The notes under the pieces: model-generated | The model's database searches: none | Told to the model about the DNA's origin: nothing | Seen by the model: only the letters and a program-made list of their open reading frames with translations | Part shown: one piece after another, positions 1 to 6,340 of the stretch | Numbering within the stretch: position 1 is the stretch's first letter | How the letters are laid out: each line of letters begins with the position of its first letter | NCBI GenBank assembly: GCA_963602355.1 | Contig: CAVCIU010000058.1 | Span: forward strand, 1 to 7,468 | DNA: 7,468 nucleotides | Reading direction: 5' to 3' | Source: UBA791 sp963602355 | GTDB lineage: Bacteria; Cyanobacteriota; Vampirovibrionia; Gastranaerophilales; Gastranaerophilaceae | Position numbers and translations under genes: made by a program

Positions 1-1242
1 GTTATAGGTTTAGGATTTGTTGGATTAACAACCGCTTTAGGCTTTAGTGATAAAGGGTTTAAGGTATACGGTTACGATATTGATAAAGAGAAAATCAACT
101 CAATAAAAAATAATAAACTTCCTTTTTTTGAAGACGGTCTAGACAAAGCATTAGAAAGAAATTTAAATAAAAATTTTAAAATATCAGAGGATATAAAAAC
201 CGCAGTCAAAAATTCAAAAATAATTTTTTTATGTGTTGGAACACCTACAGATGAATACGGAAAAACTAATTTAAAACATATAAAATTAGCACTAGACAAT
301 ATTCTTAGTAGCATAGAAAAAGAAGATAAGAAAATTCTAGTTATAAAATCTACCGTACCACCAGCTACATTATCAAAGGATTTATCTCCATATATTGAAA
401 ATAATGGATATAAGATTAATCAAGATATATACCTAGTAAGCAATCCAGAATTTTTAAGAGAGGGTTGTGCATGGGATGATTTTACTAATCCAGATAGAAT
501 TGTAATTGGAATTGATGATGAATATCCAAAAGAATTTTTGAATGAAATTTATAAACCATTTAATACAAATATTCACTACGTATCAACAAATACAAGCGAG
601 TTTATAAAATATCTGTCTAATACGTTTTTAGCTACACTAATCAGCTATTCTAATGAAATGTCAATGGTAGCAGATGCTATTGGTGGTATTGATATAAAAA
701 CAGCTTTTAAAATATTTCAAGAAGATAAAAGATGGTTTGGCTCACCTGCAAATATGCAAACGTATGCATATCCAGGTTGTGGATTTGGTGGATACTGTTT
801 ACCTAAAGATACTCTAGCTTTGTGTCAAAAGGCTAAAGAAAACAATTATAATGCAAAAATAATTGATAATGTCTTAGAAATGAATACTAAAATAAAAACA
901 TTTTGGGTAAATAAAATTAAAAAAAATGTAAAAAAAGAAGATATAATAACAATTCTAGGATTATCTTTCAAACCAAATTCTGACGATGTAAGACAAACTC
1001 CATCTTTAGATATTATTAAACTATTGCTAGAAGATGGCTATAACAATATTATTGCCTACGACCCACTAGCAAATGACATTTTTGATAAAACGTATAATTT
1101 GCCAATAAAATATGTAAATAGTTTAGAAGAAGCAATAAAAGATTCTTCACACCTTGTTATAGCTACAGCATGGGAAGAATTTAAAGAGAAAAAAGATTTG
1201 TTCAAAAATAAAAATGTTTATGATATGAGATATATATTATAA
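1..1242 (+). CDS. ugd: UDP-glucose 6-dehydrogenase, 5'-truncated by window edge
   Basis: NAD-dependent cytoplasmic enzyme that oxidises UDP-glucose to UDP-glucuronate for surface polysaccharides. The frame is open from base 1 and gives 413 residues with no start, so probably only a few N-terminal residues are missing. An internal ATG at 538 is not the start, because the sequence before it is clearly the family's Rossmann domain. Visible motifs (numbered from the first codon) are GLGFVGL (3-9, nucleotide-binding GxGxxG), STVPPAT, NPEFLREG with Glu150, the Lys203 of SEFIKYLSN in the central helix, GFGGYCLPKD with catalytic Cys266 (codon 796-798), and FKPNSDDVRQTP with Arg331 in the C-terminal UDP-binding domain. 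The NPEFLREG form favours UDP-glucose dehydrogenase over UDP-ManNAc dehydrogenase, but the substrate is not proven. It sits 14 bp before rfbH, so the two are probably cotranscribed. Its GC is low, with many ATA and AAA codons compared with the genes to the right. Confidence 0.93.
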   Translation, partial: VIGLGFVGLTTALGFSDKGFKVYGYDIDKEKINSIKNNKLPFFEDGLDKALERNLNKNFKISEDIKTAVKNSKIIFLCVGTPTDEYGKTNLKHIKLALDNILSSIEKEDKKILVIKSTVPPATLSKDLSPYIENNGYKINQDIYLVSNPEFLREGCAWDDFTNPDRIVIGIDDEYPKEFLNEIYKPFNTNIHYVSTNTSEFIKYLSNTFLATLISYSNEMSMVADAIGGIDIKTAFKIFQEDKRWFGSPANMQTYAYPGCGFGGYCLPKDTLALCQKAKENNYNAKIIDNVLEMNTKIKTFWVNKIKKNVKKEDIITILGLSFKPNSDDVRQTPSLDIIKLLLEDGYNNIIAYDPLANDIFDKTYNLPIKYVNSLEEAIKDSSHLVIATAWEEFKEKKDLFKNKNVYDMRYIL

Positions 1243-1256
1243 GACAGGAATTACAA

Positions 1257-2624
1257 ATGAAAAATAATTATACAGAAGTGTTTCTTAGAAAACTCATAAA
1301 AACAATAGCGAGATTATATTACAAGTTTGTTTATCTAAAAAAAAGAAAAACTACGTATATTCCAGCTTCTGGTAAACTATTGGGTGTTGAAGAACTTGAA
1401 AATATGATAGAGTCTTCACTTGATATGTGGCTTACTTCTGGAAGATTTAATAAAGAATTTGAACAAAAATTAGCAAATTTTTTAGAGGTTAAATATGCTA
1501 TTACAACAAATTCAGGTTCTAGTGCAAATTTACTGGCAATTTCTGCTTTGACCTCTCACAAATTAGGTGCAAAAAGATTGAAAAAAGGTGATGAAGTTAT
1601 TACCGTTGCAAATTCATTTCCAACAACCGTTAATCCAATACTTCAAAACGGCTTAGTTCCAGTTTTTGTTGATTGCGAGATTGGAACTTATAATATCAAT
1701 GCTGATTTAATAGAAAAATCTATTACTGATAAGACAAAAGCTATTTTTCTAGCTCACGCTTTGGGTAATAGTTTTGATTTAGATAAAATTATGAAGTTGG
1801 CTAAAAAATATAATCTATGGGTTATAGAAGATAGCTGTGATGCACTAGGTGGCGAATATAATGGCAAAAAACTTGGAACAGTTGGACATATCGGAACATT
1901 TAGTTTTTATCCAGCACACCATATAACAATGGGTGAGGGCGGAGCAGTTGCAACAAATGACCCTCAACTTTATAAAATCATTATGTCTTTTAGAGATTGG
2001 GGACGTGATTGTTGTTGTCCTACTGGACAAGACGGCGTTTGTGGTAAAAGATTTACTCAAAAGTTAGGAAATTTGCCTTACGGATATGACCACAAATATA
2101 CTTATTCACATGTTGGATATAATTTAAAAATTACTGACTGGCAAGCCTCTATTGGCGTTGCACAATTAGATAAAATAGAAGATTTTATTGAAAAAAGAAC
2201 AAAGAATGCAGAACTTTTGACAAAATTGTTATCAGATTTACAAGATTATATAATTTTACCAGTCATAAAAGATAAGGTAAAATCCGCTTGGTTTGGATAT
2301 TTGATTTCTGTAAAAGAAAATGCACCATTTACGAAACAACAAATGGTAGAATACCTAGAATCACACGGCATCGGTACTCGCCAATTATTTACAGGAAACA
2401 TTTTAAGACAACCAATGTTTGTGGAAAATGACGTTGATTTTAAAATTGCTAATAGCAAATTAATGAACTCAAAAGATTTAACAGAAGAGGTTTATAAACT
2501 TTTACCAAATACAGAATTTATTATGAATAATACTTTTTGGGTGGGTACTTTCCCAGCTTTGGGCGAAAAAGAAATAACTAAAATTGCGAATACAATTAAA
2601 GATTTTATCCAAACAAATGTATAA
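1257..2624 (+). CDS. rfbH: CDP-4-dehydro-6-deoxyglucose 3-dehydrase (RfbH/E1 type)
   Basis: PMP-dependent, iron-sulfur dehydrase of the DegT/DnrJ/EryC1/StrS aminotransferase fold. The family removes the C3 hydroxyl of CDP-4-keto-6-deoxyglucose on the way to 3,6-dideoxyhexoses (paratose, abequose, tyvelose, ascarylose) of O-antigens. It has 455 residues, close to family size. Two family hallmarks are visible. The PLP lysine is replaced by His in SFYPAHHITMGEGGA (His221 aligns with the usual Lys). The [2Fe-2S] ligands Cys194, Cys252, Cys254 and Cys262 have the exact C-X57-C-X-C-X7-C spacing. Other conserved blocks are TTNSGSSANLLAISALTS (83-100), GYDHKYTYSHVGYNLKITD (276-294) and MNNTFWVG (423-430). 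The ATG at 1257 has AGGA at 1246-1249, 7 nt upstream. The reductase partner (E3) and the CDP-glucose genes rfbF and rfbG are not in the window and may lie upstream. The N-terminal 35 residues are basic and poorly conserved, as in homologues I recall. Confidence 0.95.
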   Translation: MKNNYTEVFLRKLIKTIARLYYKFVYLKKRKTTYIPASGKLLGVEELENMIESSLDMWLTSGRFNKEFEQKLANFLEVKYAITTNSGSSANLLAISALTSHKLGAKRLKKGDEVITVANSFPTTVNPILQNGLVPVFVDCEIGTYNINADLIEKSITDKTKAIFLAHALGNSFDLDKIMKLAKKYNLWVIEDSCDALGGEYNGKKLGTVGHIGTFSFYPAHHITMGEGGAVATNDPQLYKIIMSFRDWGRDCCCPTGQDGVCGKRFTQKLGNLPYGYDHKYTYSHVGYNLKITDWQASIGVAQLDKIEDFIEKRTKNAELLTKLLSDLQDYIILPVIKDKVKSAWFGYLISVKENAPFTKQQMVEYLESHGIGTRQLFTGNILRQPMFVENDVDFKIANSKLMNSKDLTEEVYKLLPNTEFIMNNTFWVGTFPALGEKEITKIANTIKDFIQTNV

Positions 2625-2643
2625 CTGCCTAATGTAGTTAAAT

Positions 2644-2680
2644 TTTCTTTCTCATATATTTCTAAAAAAAGAGAAAGGAG
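2644..2680 (+). promoter_or_regulatory. Hairpin overlapping the dfx ribosome binding site
   Basis: CTTTCTC at 2647-2653 is perfectly complementary to GAGAAAG at 2671-2677. The stem extends by T-G, T-A and T-G pairs to 2644/2680, giving up to 10 pairs around a 17-nt AT-rich loop. The right arm contains the whole Shine-Dalgarno AAAGGAG (2674-2680), which lies 7 nt before the ATG at 2688. If it forms in the mRNA it would hide the ribosome binding site. Whether it regulates translation is inference. The stem is short and mostly A-U, so it may be only marginally stable. Confidence 0.4.
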
Positions 2681-2687
2681 TTTTACT

Positions 2688-3077
2688 ATGACAGAAAAAT
2701 TAGAATTATACAGATGTGAAGTTTGTGGAAATATTGTAGAGGTGGTAATTTCAGGAGTTGGCGAACTCGTTTGCTGTGGCAAACCAATGAAAAAACTTAC
2801 ACCAAAAAATGACGAAGTCGAACAAGATATGATGGAGAAACATAAACCCACAATAAATAGAACAGACGAGGGGTTTGAAGTAATTGTCGGCTCAAACACA
2901 CACCCCATGGAATTGGAACACTATATTCAATTTATAGAAGTGCATTCAGAGGATTCAAAATGTATTAAACGTGTATATTTTGAACCACACGAAGTACCTA
3001 TTTTGGAAAGCAAATGCAAGTGTGCAACACCTCATGCCAGAGCATACTGCAACATCCACGGACTTTACCGTTCATAA
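2688..3077 (+). CDS. dfx: Superoxide reductase, desulfoferrodoxin type (two iron centres)
   Basis: Small cytoplasmic iron protein of 129 residues that reduces superoxide to hydrogen peroxide without making oxygen, typical of anaerobes. The N-terminal desulforedoxin-like domain has the four cysteines of centre I: Cys10 and Cys13 (CEVCG) and the pair Cys29-Cys30. The C-terminal neelaredoxin domain has the centre II ligands His52 (in EKHKP, with Glu50 and Lys51 matching the catalytic Glu-Lys pair), His72, His78, Cys121 and His124 (CNIHG). Both centres look intact and the length is normal. The start has a strong AAAGGAG at 2674-2680. It lies 63 bp after rfbH on the same strand, with no convincing terminator between them, so some read-through is possible, but the functions are unrelated. 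The electron donor (often rubredoxin) is not nearby. The gene ends just before a strong hairpin terminator. Confidence 0.95.
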   Translation: MTEKLELYRCEVCGNIVEVVISGVGELVCCGKPMKKLTPKNDEVEQDMMEKHKPTINRTDEGFEVIVGSNTHPMELEHYIQFIEVHSEDSKCIKRVYFEPHEVPILESKCKCATPHARAYCNIHGLYRS

Positions 3078-3092
3078 TAAAGAATATTTTTA

Positions 3093-3136
3093 AAGAGTGG
3101 CGAAGCCTAAAGGCTTCGCCACTCTTAATTATTTTT
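3093..3136 (+). terminator. Intrinsic terminator between convergent genes
   Basis: A perfect 15-bp stem (3093-3107 with 3112-3126) closes a TAAA loop. The GC-rich core is GTGGCGAAGCC paired with GGCTTCGCCAC. It is followed on the + strand by AATTATTTTT (3127-3136). It lies 15 bp after the dfx stop and just beyond the stop of the convergent - strand gene at 3140. The - strand flank reads TAAAAATATTCT, a poorer U-tract, so it should serve dfx best and the opposite gene less well. Confidence 0.85.
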
Positions 3137-3139
3137 AGT

Positions 3140-4330
3140 TTAATTTATAAGTTTTTTCACGGCTTTTTTACCGACAAGATACAAGGCTTGCCACATATCA
3201 GCTGAACCAGCAGCCATACCGCCACTACCAGCAAAGTTTGATGCAACTTGTCCTGCAGCATTACCGTATGCAGCCTCTGAATATGAAATATCTCCATTTT
3301 TTACAGCTTGTCCGGCATTTTTACCTTTTGGAGTATTTTTTGCCGTGTTTGCATAAAATTGAGTTAAGCTATCATTCTTCTCGGACTCTGTAATTTTTCC
3401 TTGTTTACTTGCATTAGCTCTAAGTTTGTTTCCTAAATTTTGATTAAAAGTTCTTTGCTCATTCATTCTTCTTGCTTCTTCTTGAGCTTGTTTTTGTTCA
3501 TCTAACTTCGCTTGAGCTTGTTTTTGTTCATCTAACTTCGCTTGAGCTTGAGCTTTTGCTTCAGCTTGTTCTTTTGTAAGAATAGCTTGACCTTGTCCAT
3601 ATTTTTTCAAAGCATCACCTGTTGTTTGCAAGCCAGAAGTATCTATCTCACCATTTAAAGTTACGTATTTTGGATTTTTTGGCGTGCCTACAACTAAATC
3701 TCCTTTTTTATTAACATTACCATTTTCAATATTACGGTTTTTAATTTCATTTGCTTTTTCGTTTATTTCGCTTGCTGTAGGTTTATAATTTGCATCACCA
3801 CCATGTTCTGCTTTTAGTTCTAATTCTGCATAATATTGCCAACCCTTATTATTTTGTACAGGAACATCTGTTGTTGGCAACTCTTCATTTTCTTTTTTTT
3901 CTGACTCTTCAGATTTTAGGACTTCTAAATCATTTTCTAGCTCTGTTATTTGATATTCAATTTCAGTATGTTCTACAGCTAAACGTTCTTTATTTGATGC
4001 AAGTTCTTTTTCTTTTACCTCCAAATCTTTCTTTTTTGCATCAAATTCTAATTCTTTTTCATCAATTTCTTTTAAAGACTTATTTAAATCATCTATTTTA
4101 TCATTTATTATAACCCTTTCAGACTCATCAGAAGTATTTTTAAGGTTATTTTGCAAAGCAGACAATTCACTATTTACGCCTGTCTTTAAATTTTTAACTT
4201 CATTAATATTGGCATCAACGTTTGTAGTTTCTTCTGTATTTTTTGCTATTGCAGAATCATTCTCCGTATTTTTAGCTTCATTTACAGAACGTTTATTATA
4301 TAAACTTTCTAAATTTGAAGAAATTTCCAT
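3140..4330 (-). CDS. Hypothetical coiled-coil protein with internal AQAKLDEQKQ repeats
   Basis: I do not recognise this 396-residue protein. The frame can start at a TTG at 4351, but the ATG at 4328-4330 has AAGGAG (4340-4345) 9 nt upstream, and that site lies downstream of the TTG, so ATG is preferred. No signal peptide, transmembrane segment or cysteine is visible, so it is probably cytoplasmic unless exported by another route. In order: an Asn/Thr-rich N-terminus (1-43); a long charged coiled coil (about 44-147); a more globular part (about 163-235) containing GWQYYAELELKAEHGGD and KKGDLVVG; a Gln/Ala/Lys helix with two identical AQAKLDEQKQ units (262-271, 272-281) and a partial third; and a Gly/Ala-rich tail ending in a short amphipathic basic helix. 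The KKGDLVVG region faintly resembles the end of a LysM domain, but I would not assign it. It appears monocistronic, with its own promoter and ade's terminator upstream. A structural or scaffold role is a guess. Confidence 0.8.
   Translation of the reverse strand: MEISSNLESLYNKRSVNEAKNTENDSAIAKNTEETTNVDANINEVKNLKTGVNSELSALQNNLKNTSDESERVIINDKIDDLNKSLKEIDEKELEFDAKKKDLEVKEKELASNKERLAVEHTEIEYQITELENDLEVLKSEESEKKENEELPTTDVPVQNNKGWQYYAELELKAEHGGDANYKPTASEINEKANEIKNRNIENGNVNKKGDLVVGTPKNPKYVTLNGEIDTSGLQTTGDALKKYGQGQAILTKEQAEAKAQAQAKLDEQKQAQAKLDEQKQAQEEARRMNEQRTFNQNLGNKLRANASKQGKITESEKNDSLTQFYANTAKNTPKGKNAGQAVKNGDISYSEAAYGNAAGQVASNFAGSGGMAAGSADMWQALYLVGKKAVKKLIN
3481..3550 (-). repeat. Exact 30-bp tandem repeat, 2.3 copies, in frame
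   Basis: Bases 3481-3510 and 3511-3540 are identical, and 3541-3550 repeats the first 10 bases. The 30-bp unit is a multiple of three and encodes the decapeptide AQAKLDEQKQ in the coiled-coil gene, so copy-number change keeps the frame. The absence of synonymous differences suggests a recent duplication or ongoing slippage. Confidence 0.95.
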
Positions 4331-4339
4331 TAAATGTAA

Positions 4340-4345
4340 CTCCTT
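4340..4345 (-). promoter_or_regulatory. Shine-Dalgarno deciding the start of the coiled-coil gene
   Basis: The - strand reads AAGGAG here, 9 nt before the ATG at 4328-4330. The alternative TTG start at 4349-4351 lies upstream of this site and has no comparable ribosome binding site, so the ATG is the likely start. Confidence 0.8.
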
Positions 4346-4357
4346 ACACAATAATTC

Positions 4358-4385
4358 ACTATATGCAGATTATCGACAATACCAA
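4358..4385 (-). promoter_or_regulatory. Candidate sigma70-type promoter for the coiled-coil gene
   Basis: On the - strand, TTGGTA (4380-4385) is separated by 16 bp from TATAGT (4358-4363), which would place transcription start near 4351 and leave a leader of about 20 nt with the ribosome binding site. TATAGT matches the -10 consensus at 5 of 6 positions and TTGGTA matches the -35 at 4 of 6. The region is AT-rich, so a chance match is possible. Confidence 0.4.
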
Positions 4386-4415
4386 ATCACAACTTTAGTT
4401 AATAAATCCCCTCAC

Positions 4416-4437
4416 ATCATATCATATCATATCATAT
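4416..4437. repeat. ATCAT pentanucleotide microsatellite, 4.4 copies
   Basis: Four exact ATCAT units run from 4416 to 4435, followed by AT. The array lies about 30 bp upstream of the proposed -35 box of the coiled-coil gene and runs into the distal arm of the inverted repeat. A pentamer array is prone to slippage and would shift upstream sites by half a helical turn per unit. An effect on expression is inference. Confidence 0.9.
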
Positions 4438-4476
4438 AGTGGATTATAGTTGAGTTTGAGCCATTTTTAAACTCGT

Positions 4477-4493
4477 GTTTACATTCGTTTACA
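4477..4493. other. GTTTACA direct repeat at one helical-turn spacing
   Basis: GTTTACA occurs at 4477-4483 and again at 4487-4493, exactly 10 bp apart, just beyond the ade terminator (TGTAAAC twice on the - strand). Same-face direct repeats can be regulator sites, but here the spacing and the AT-rich motif could be chance. Confidence 0.35.
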
Positions 4494-4530
4494 AATTAAA
4501 GAGGTGAGCAGAATTTCTACTCACCTCTTT
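4486..4530 (-). terminator. Intrinsic terminator of ade
   Basis: An 11-bp perfect stem (AAAGAGGTGAG at 4498-4508 with CTCACCTCTTT at 4520-4530) may be extended by three inner pairs after one mismatch. It lies 19 nt past the ade stop. Read on the - strand, the stem ends in CTCTTT and continues AATTTGT, a moderate U-rich tail. It separates ade from the downstream coiled-coil gene. Confidence 0.8.
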
Positions 4531-4549
4531 CTAATATTTATTTACTTTT

Positions 4550-6268
4550 TTATACATCAAAGATGTCGATAAAGTTAAATATCTTAGTTGAGAAGATACC
4601 TTTATCTGTAATCTTCAATTCAGGAATTACAGGTAAAGCTAAAAATCCCATTGTCATGAATGGGTCGCCAACTGTACAACCGATTTTTCTTGTTGCCTCA
4701 TTCAATTCAGCTGACTTTTCAGTTACGTAGTTAATATCTTTATCAGACATCAAACCTGCAACTGGAAGAGCTAATTTAGCAAGGATTTCGCCGTTTCTTA
4801 CAACAACTTTACCACCTTGTGATTTAACAAGTTCTCTTTGTGCAATGTACATATCTTCGTCGTTTGTACCGATTATAATCATATTGTGAGAATCGTGGGC
4901 TACAGTTGATGCGATAGCACCTTCTTTAATACCAAAGCCTTTTACAAAGCCTTTACCGATATTACCTGTTGCTTTGTGTCTTTCAACAACACAAATTTTT
5001 AATACGTCGTTTTCAACGTCAGAAACTGCTAAACCGTTTTCAACTTTTACGTCTACAACAGAGTCTTTTGTAATAAGTTGGTGAGGGATAATTTCGATTG
5101 CTCTAACTTTGTTACCTTTTGCAGGAATTTGGAAACAATCTTCTTCAATCCAACCAACGTTTACAGAACCACGAGTTTCTGGAACCTTGATATCTTCTAA
5201 AGATTTAACAAGTTTACCGTTTTCTGCAACAACTTCACCGTCTTTGATAACCATTTTTGGCTTAGTAACGTCTTCCATTGATTCAAATACGTTGAAATCT
5301 GCTCTATATCCAGGTGCGATTGCGCCTAAATCTTGTAATTTGAAGTATTCAGCTGTATTCAAACTTGCCATTTGAATAGCTTTGATTGGGTTAACGTTGT
5401 TATCGATTGCTCTTTGAACCATACCGTTAATGTGTACATACAAATCTTCTGGGTGTCTGTCATCAGTAACAAAAATTAATTTTCTATCGTTGTTGTGTTG
5501 TAAGATAGGCATTAAAGCATCTAAGTCTTTTGCAGCTGTACCTTCACGAACCATGATGTACATACCTTGTCTCAATTTGTCTAAAGCTTGTTCTGGGTCT
5601 GTACATTCGTGGTCTGATGTAACACCGCTTGCGATGTATGCGCAAAGTTCTTTACCAGTAACTTGTGGTGCGTGTCCGTCAACACGTTTGTTGTTTTGTA
5701 ATGCTAAGTCGATTTTAGCCATAATGTTTGCATCTCTGCTTAAAACACCTGGAACATTCATCATTTCAGCTAAGCCTAGAACCCAATCTTTATCCATTAA
5801 TAAAGATAAGTCGTATGAATTTAGTTCAAAACCAGAAGTTTCAAAAGATGTTGCAGGTACGCAAGAAGGAAGCATTGTGTAAACTCTCAATGGTAAGTTT
5901 TGAGAAGCTTCTCTCATAAAGCTAATACCGTGTAAACCTAATACGTTTGAGATTTCGTGAGGGTCAGTTACAACAGTTGTTGTACCAGCAGGAACTACAA
6001 CTTGTGCAAATCTGTGTGGTAACATCATTGAGCTTTCAATGTGTACGTGTCCGTCAATGAAACCTGGTGTTAAGTATGCACCTTTAAGGTCGATTTCTTT
6101 TTCGCCTTCGTAACCTTTGCCTACACCAGCAATTCTGCCAGCTACGATTGCTACTTCAGAATCATAAATTTCTTCTGTTAGAACGTTTACAAGGTTTGCA
6201 TTTTTGATTACTAAGTCTGCTTTCTTTTCACCTAATGCAACTTCTATAAGTCTTTCTTTTTTTAACAT
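4550..6268 (-). CDS. ade: Adenine deaminase
   Basis: Metal-dependent amidohydrolase that converts adenine to hypoxanthine and ammonia in purine salvage, in the cytoplasm. It has 572 residues, normal for the bacterial Ade family. The TIM-barrel metal site is visible: HVH (His74, His76) in GFIDGHVHIESS, Glu168 in AEMMNVPG, His199 in GHAP, His220 in TSDHE, and Asp269-Asp270 in TDDRHPEDL. The C-terminal domain has the conserved STVAHDSHNMIIIG (454-467) and LALPVIPELKITDKG (543-557). The ATG at 6266-6268 has GAAAGGA (6274-6280) 5 nt upstream. yebC lies 109 bp upstream on the same strand, with two repeat-like palindromes between. A promoter for ade is not clear, so it may depend on read-through from yebC. 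All key residues look intact. Confidence 0.97.
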   Translation of the reverse strand: MLKKERLIEVALGEKKADLVIKNANLVNVLTEEIYDSEVAIVAGRIAGVGKGYEGEKEIDLKGAYLTPGFIDGHVHIESSMMLPHRFAQVVVPAGTTTVVTDPHEISNVLGLHGISFMREASQNLPLRVYTMLPSCVPATSFETSGFELNSYDLSLLMDKDWVLGLAEMMNVPGVLSRDANIMAKIDLALQNNKRVDGHAPQVTGKELCAYIASGVTSDHECTDPEQALDKLRQGMYIMVREGTAAKDLDALMPILQHNNDRKLIFVTDDRHPEDLYVHINGMVQRAIDNNVNPIKAIQMASLNTAEYFKLQDLGAIAPGYRADFNVFESMEDVTKPKMVIKDGEVVAENGKLVKSLEDIKVPETRGSVNVGWIEEDCFQIPAKGNKVRAIEIIPHQLITKDSVVDVKVENGLAVSDVENDVLKICVVERHKATGNIGKGFVKGFGIKEGAIASTVAHDSHNMIIIGTNDEDMYIAQRELVKSQGGKVVVRNGEILAKLALPVAGLMSDKDINYVTEKSAELNEATRKIGCTVGDPFMTMGFLALPVIPELKITDKGIFSTKIFNFIDIFDV

Positions 6269-6290
6269 TTTTGTCCTTTCGTTTCTTGTT

Positions 6291-6310
6291 GTCGGCTTGG
6301 TAAAACCGAC
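6291..6310. repeat. Small palindrome GTCGG...CCGAC, possible dispersed intergenic repeat
   Basis: GTCGG (6291-6295) pairs with CCGAC (6306-6310), with two further T-A pairs after one mismatch. It is followed by CTACAA. The form TGTCGG-n-CCGACCTACA resembles short palindromic repeats I have seen scattered between genes in several bacterial genomes, but only one copy is in this window. There is no good U-tract on the - strand (CAACAAG follows), so it is not an obvious terminator of yebC. Confidence 0.5.
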
Positions 6311-6340
6311 CTACAATATAAAAATTTGTCAGTTGCTTCT

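Larger units (their letters stand above)
4348..4450. repeat. 18-bp inverted repeats flanking the upstream region of the coiled-coil gene
   Basis: Bases 4348-4365 and the reverse complement of 4433-4450 match at 16 of 18 positions, with a perfect 9-bp core (CACTATATG at 4357-4365, CATATAGTG at 4433-4441). They enclose 67 bp that hold the proposed -35 box and the ATCAT array. The left arm contains the proposed -10 box. It could be a two-site operator, the terminal repeats of a 103-bp MITE-like element, or chance in AT-rich DNA. I see no flanking target-site duplication. Confidence 0.6.

Noticed and set aside
538..1242. ATG at 538 as the start of the sugar dehydrogenase
   Set aside because: The same frame is open to base 1 and encodes the Rossmann fold with GLGFVGL and NPEFLREG, so the gene begins before the window.
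2622..2640. TAACT/AGTTA hairpin after rfbH as a terminator
   Set aside because: The stem is only 5 bp and A-T rich, so it is too weak to call.
2492..2908. 138-residue - strand reading frame across rfbH and dfx
   Set aside because: It is antisense to two well-supported genes, has no family resemblance and spans their intergenic region.
3790..4113. 107-residue + strand reading frame, Leu/Phe/His-rich
   Set aside because: It is the antisense shadow of the coiled-coil gene; GAA/AAA-rich codons read backwards give Phe and Leu. No ribosome binding site supports it.
4331..4351. TTG at 4349-4351 as start of the coiled-coil gene
   Set aside because: A good AAGGAG lies between this TTG and the ATG at 4328-4330 and is correctly spaced for the ATG. 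The TTG also overlaps the predicted transcription start.
5430..5882. 150-residue + strand reading frame inside ade
   Set aside because: It is antisense to the conserved catalytic core of adenine deaminase and has no recognisable protein features.
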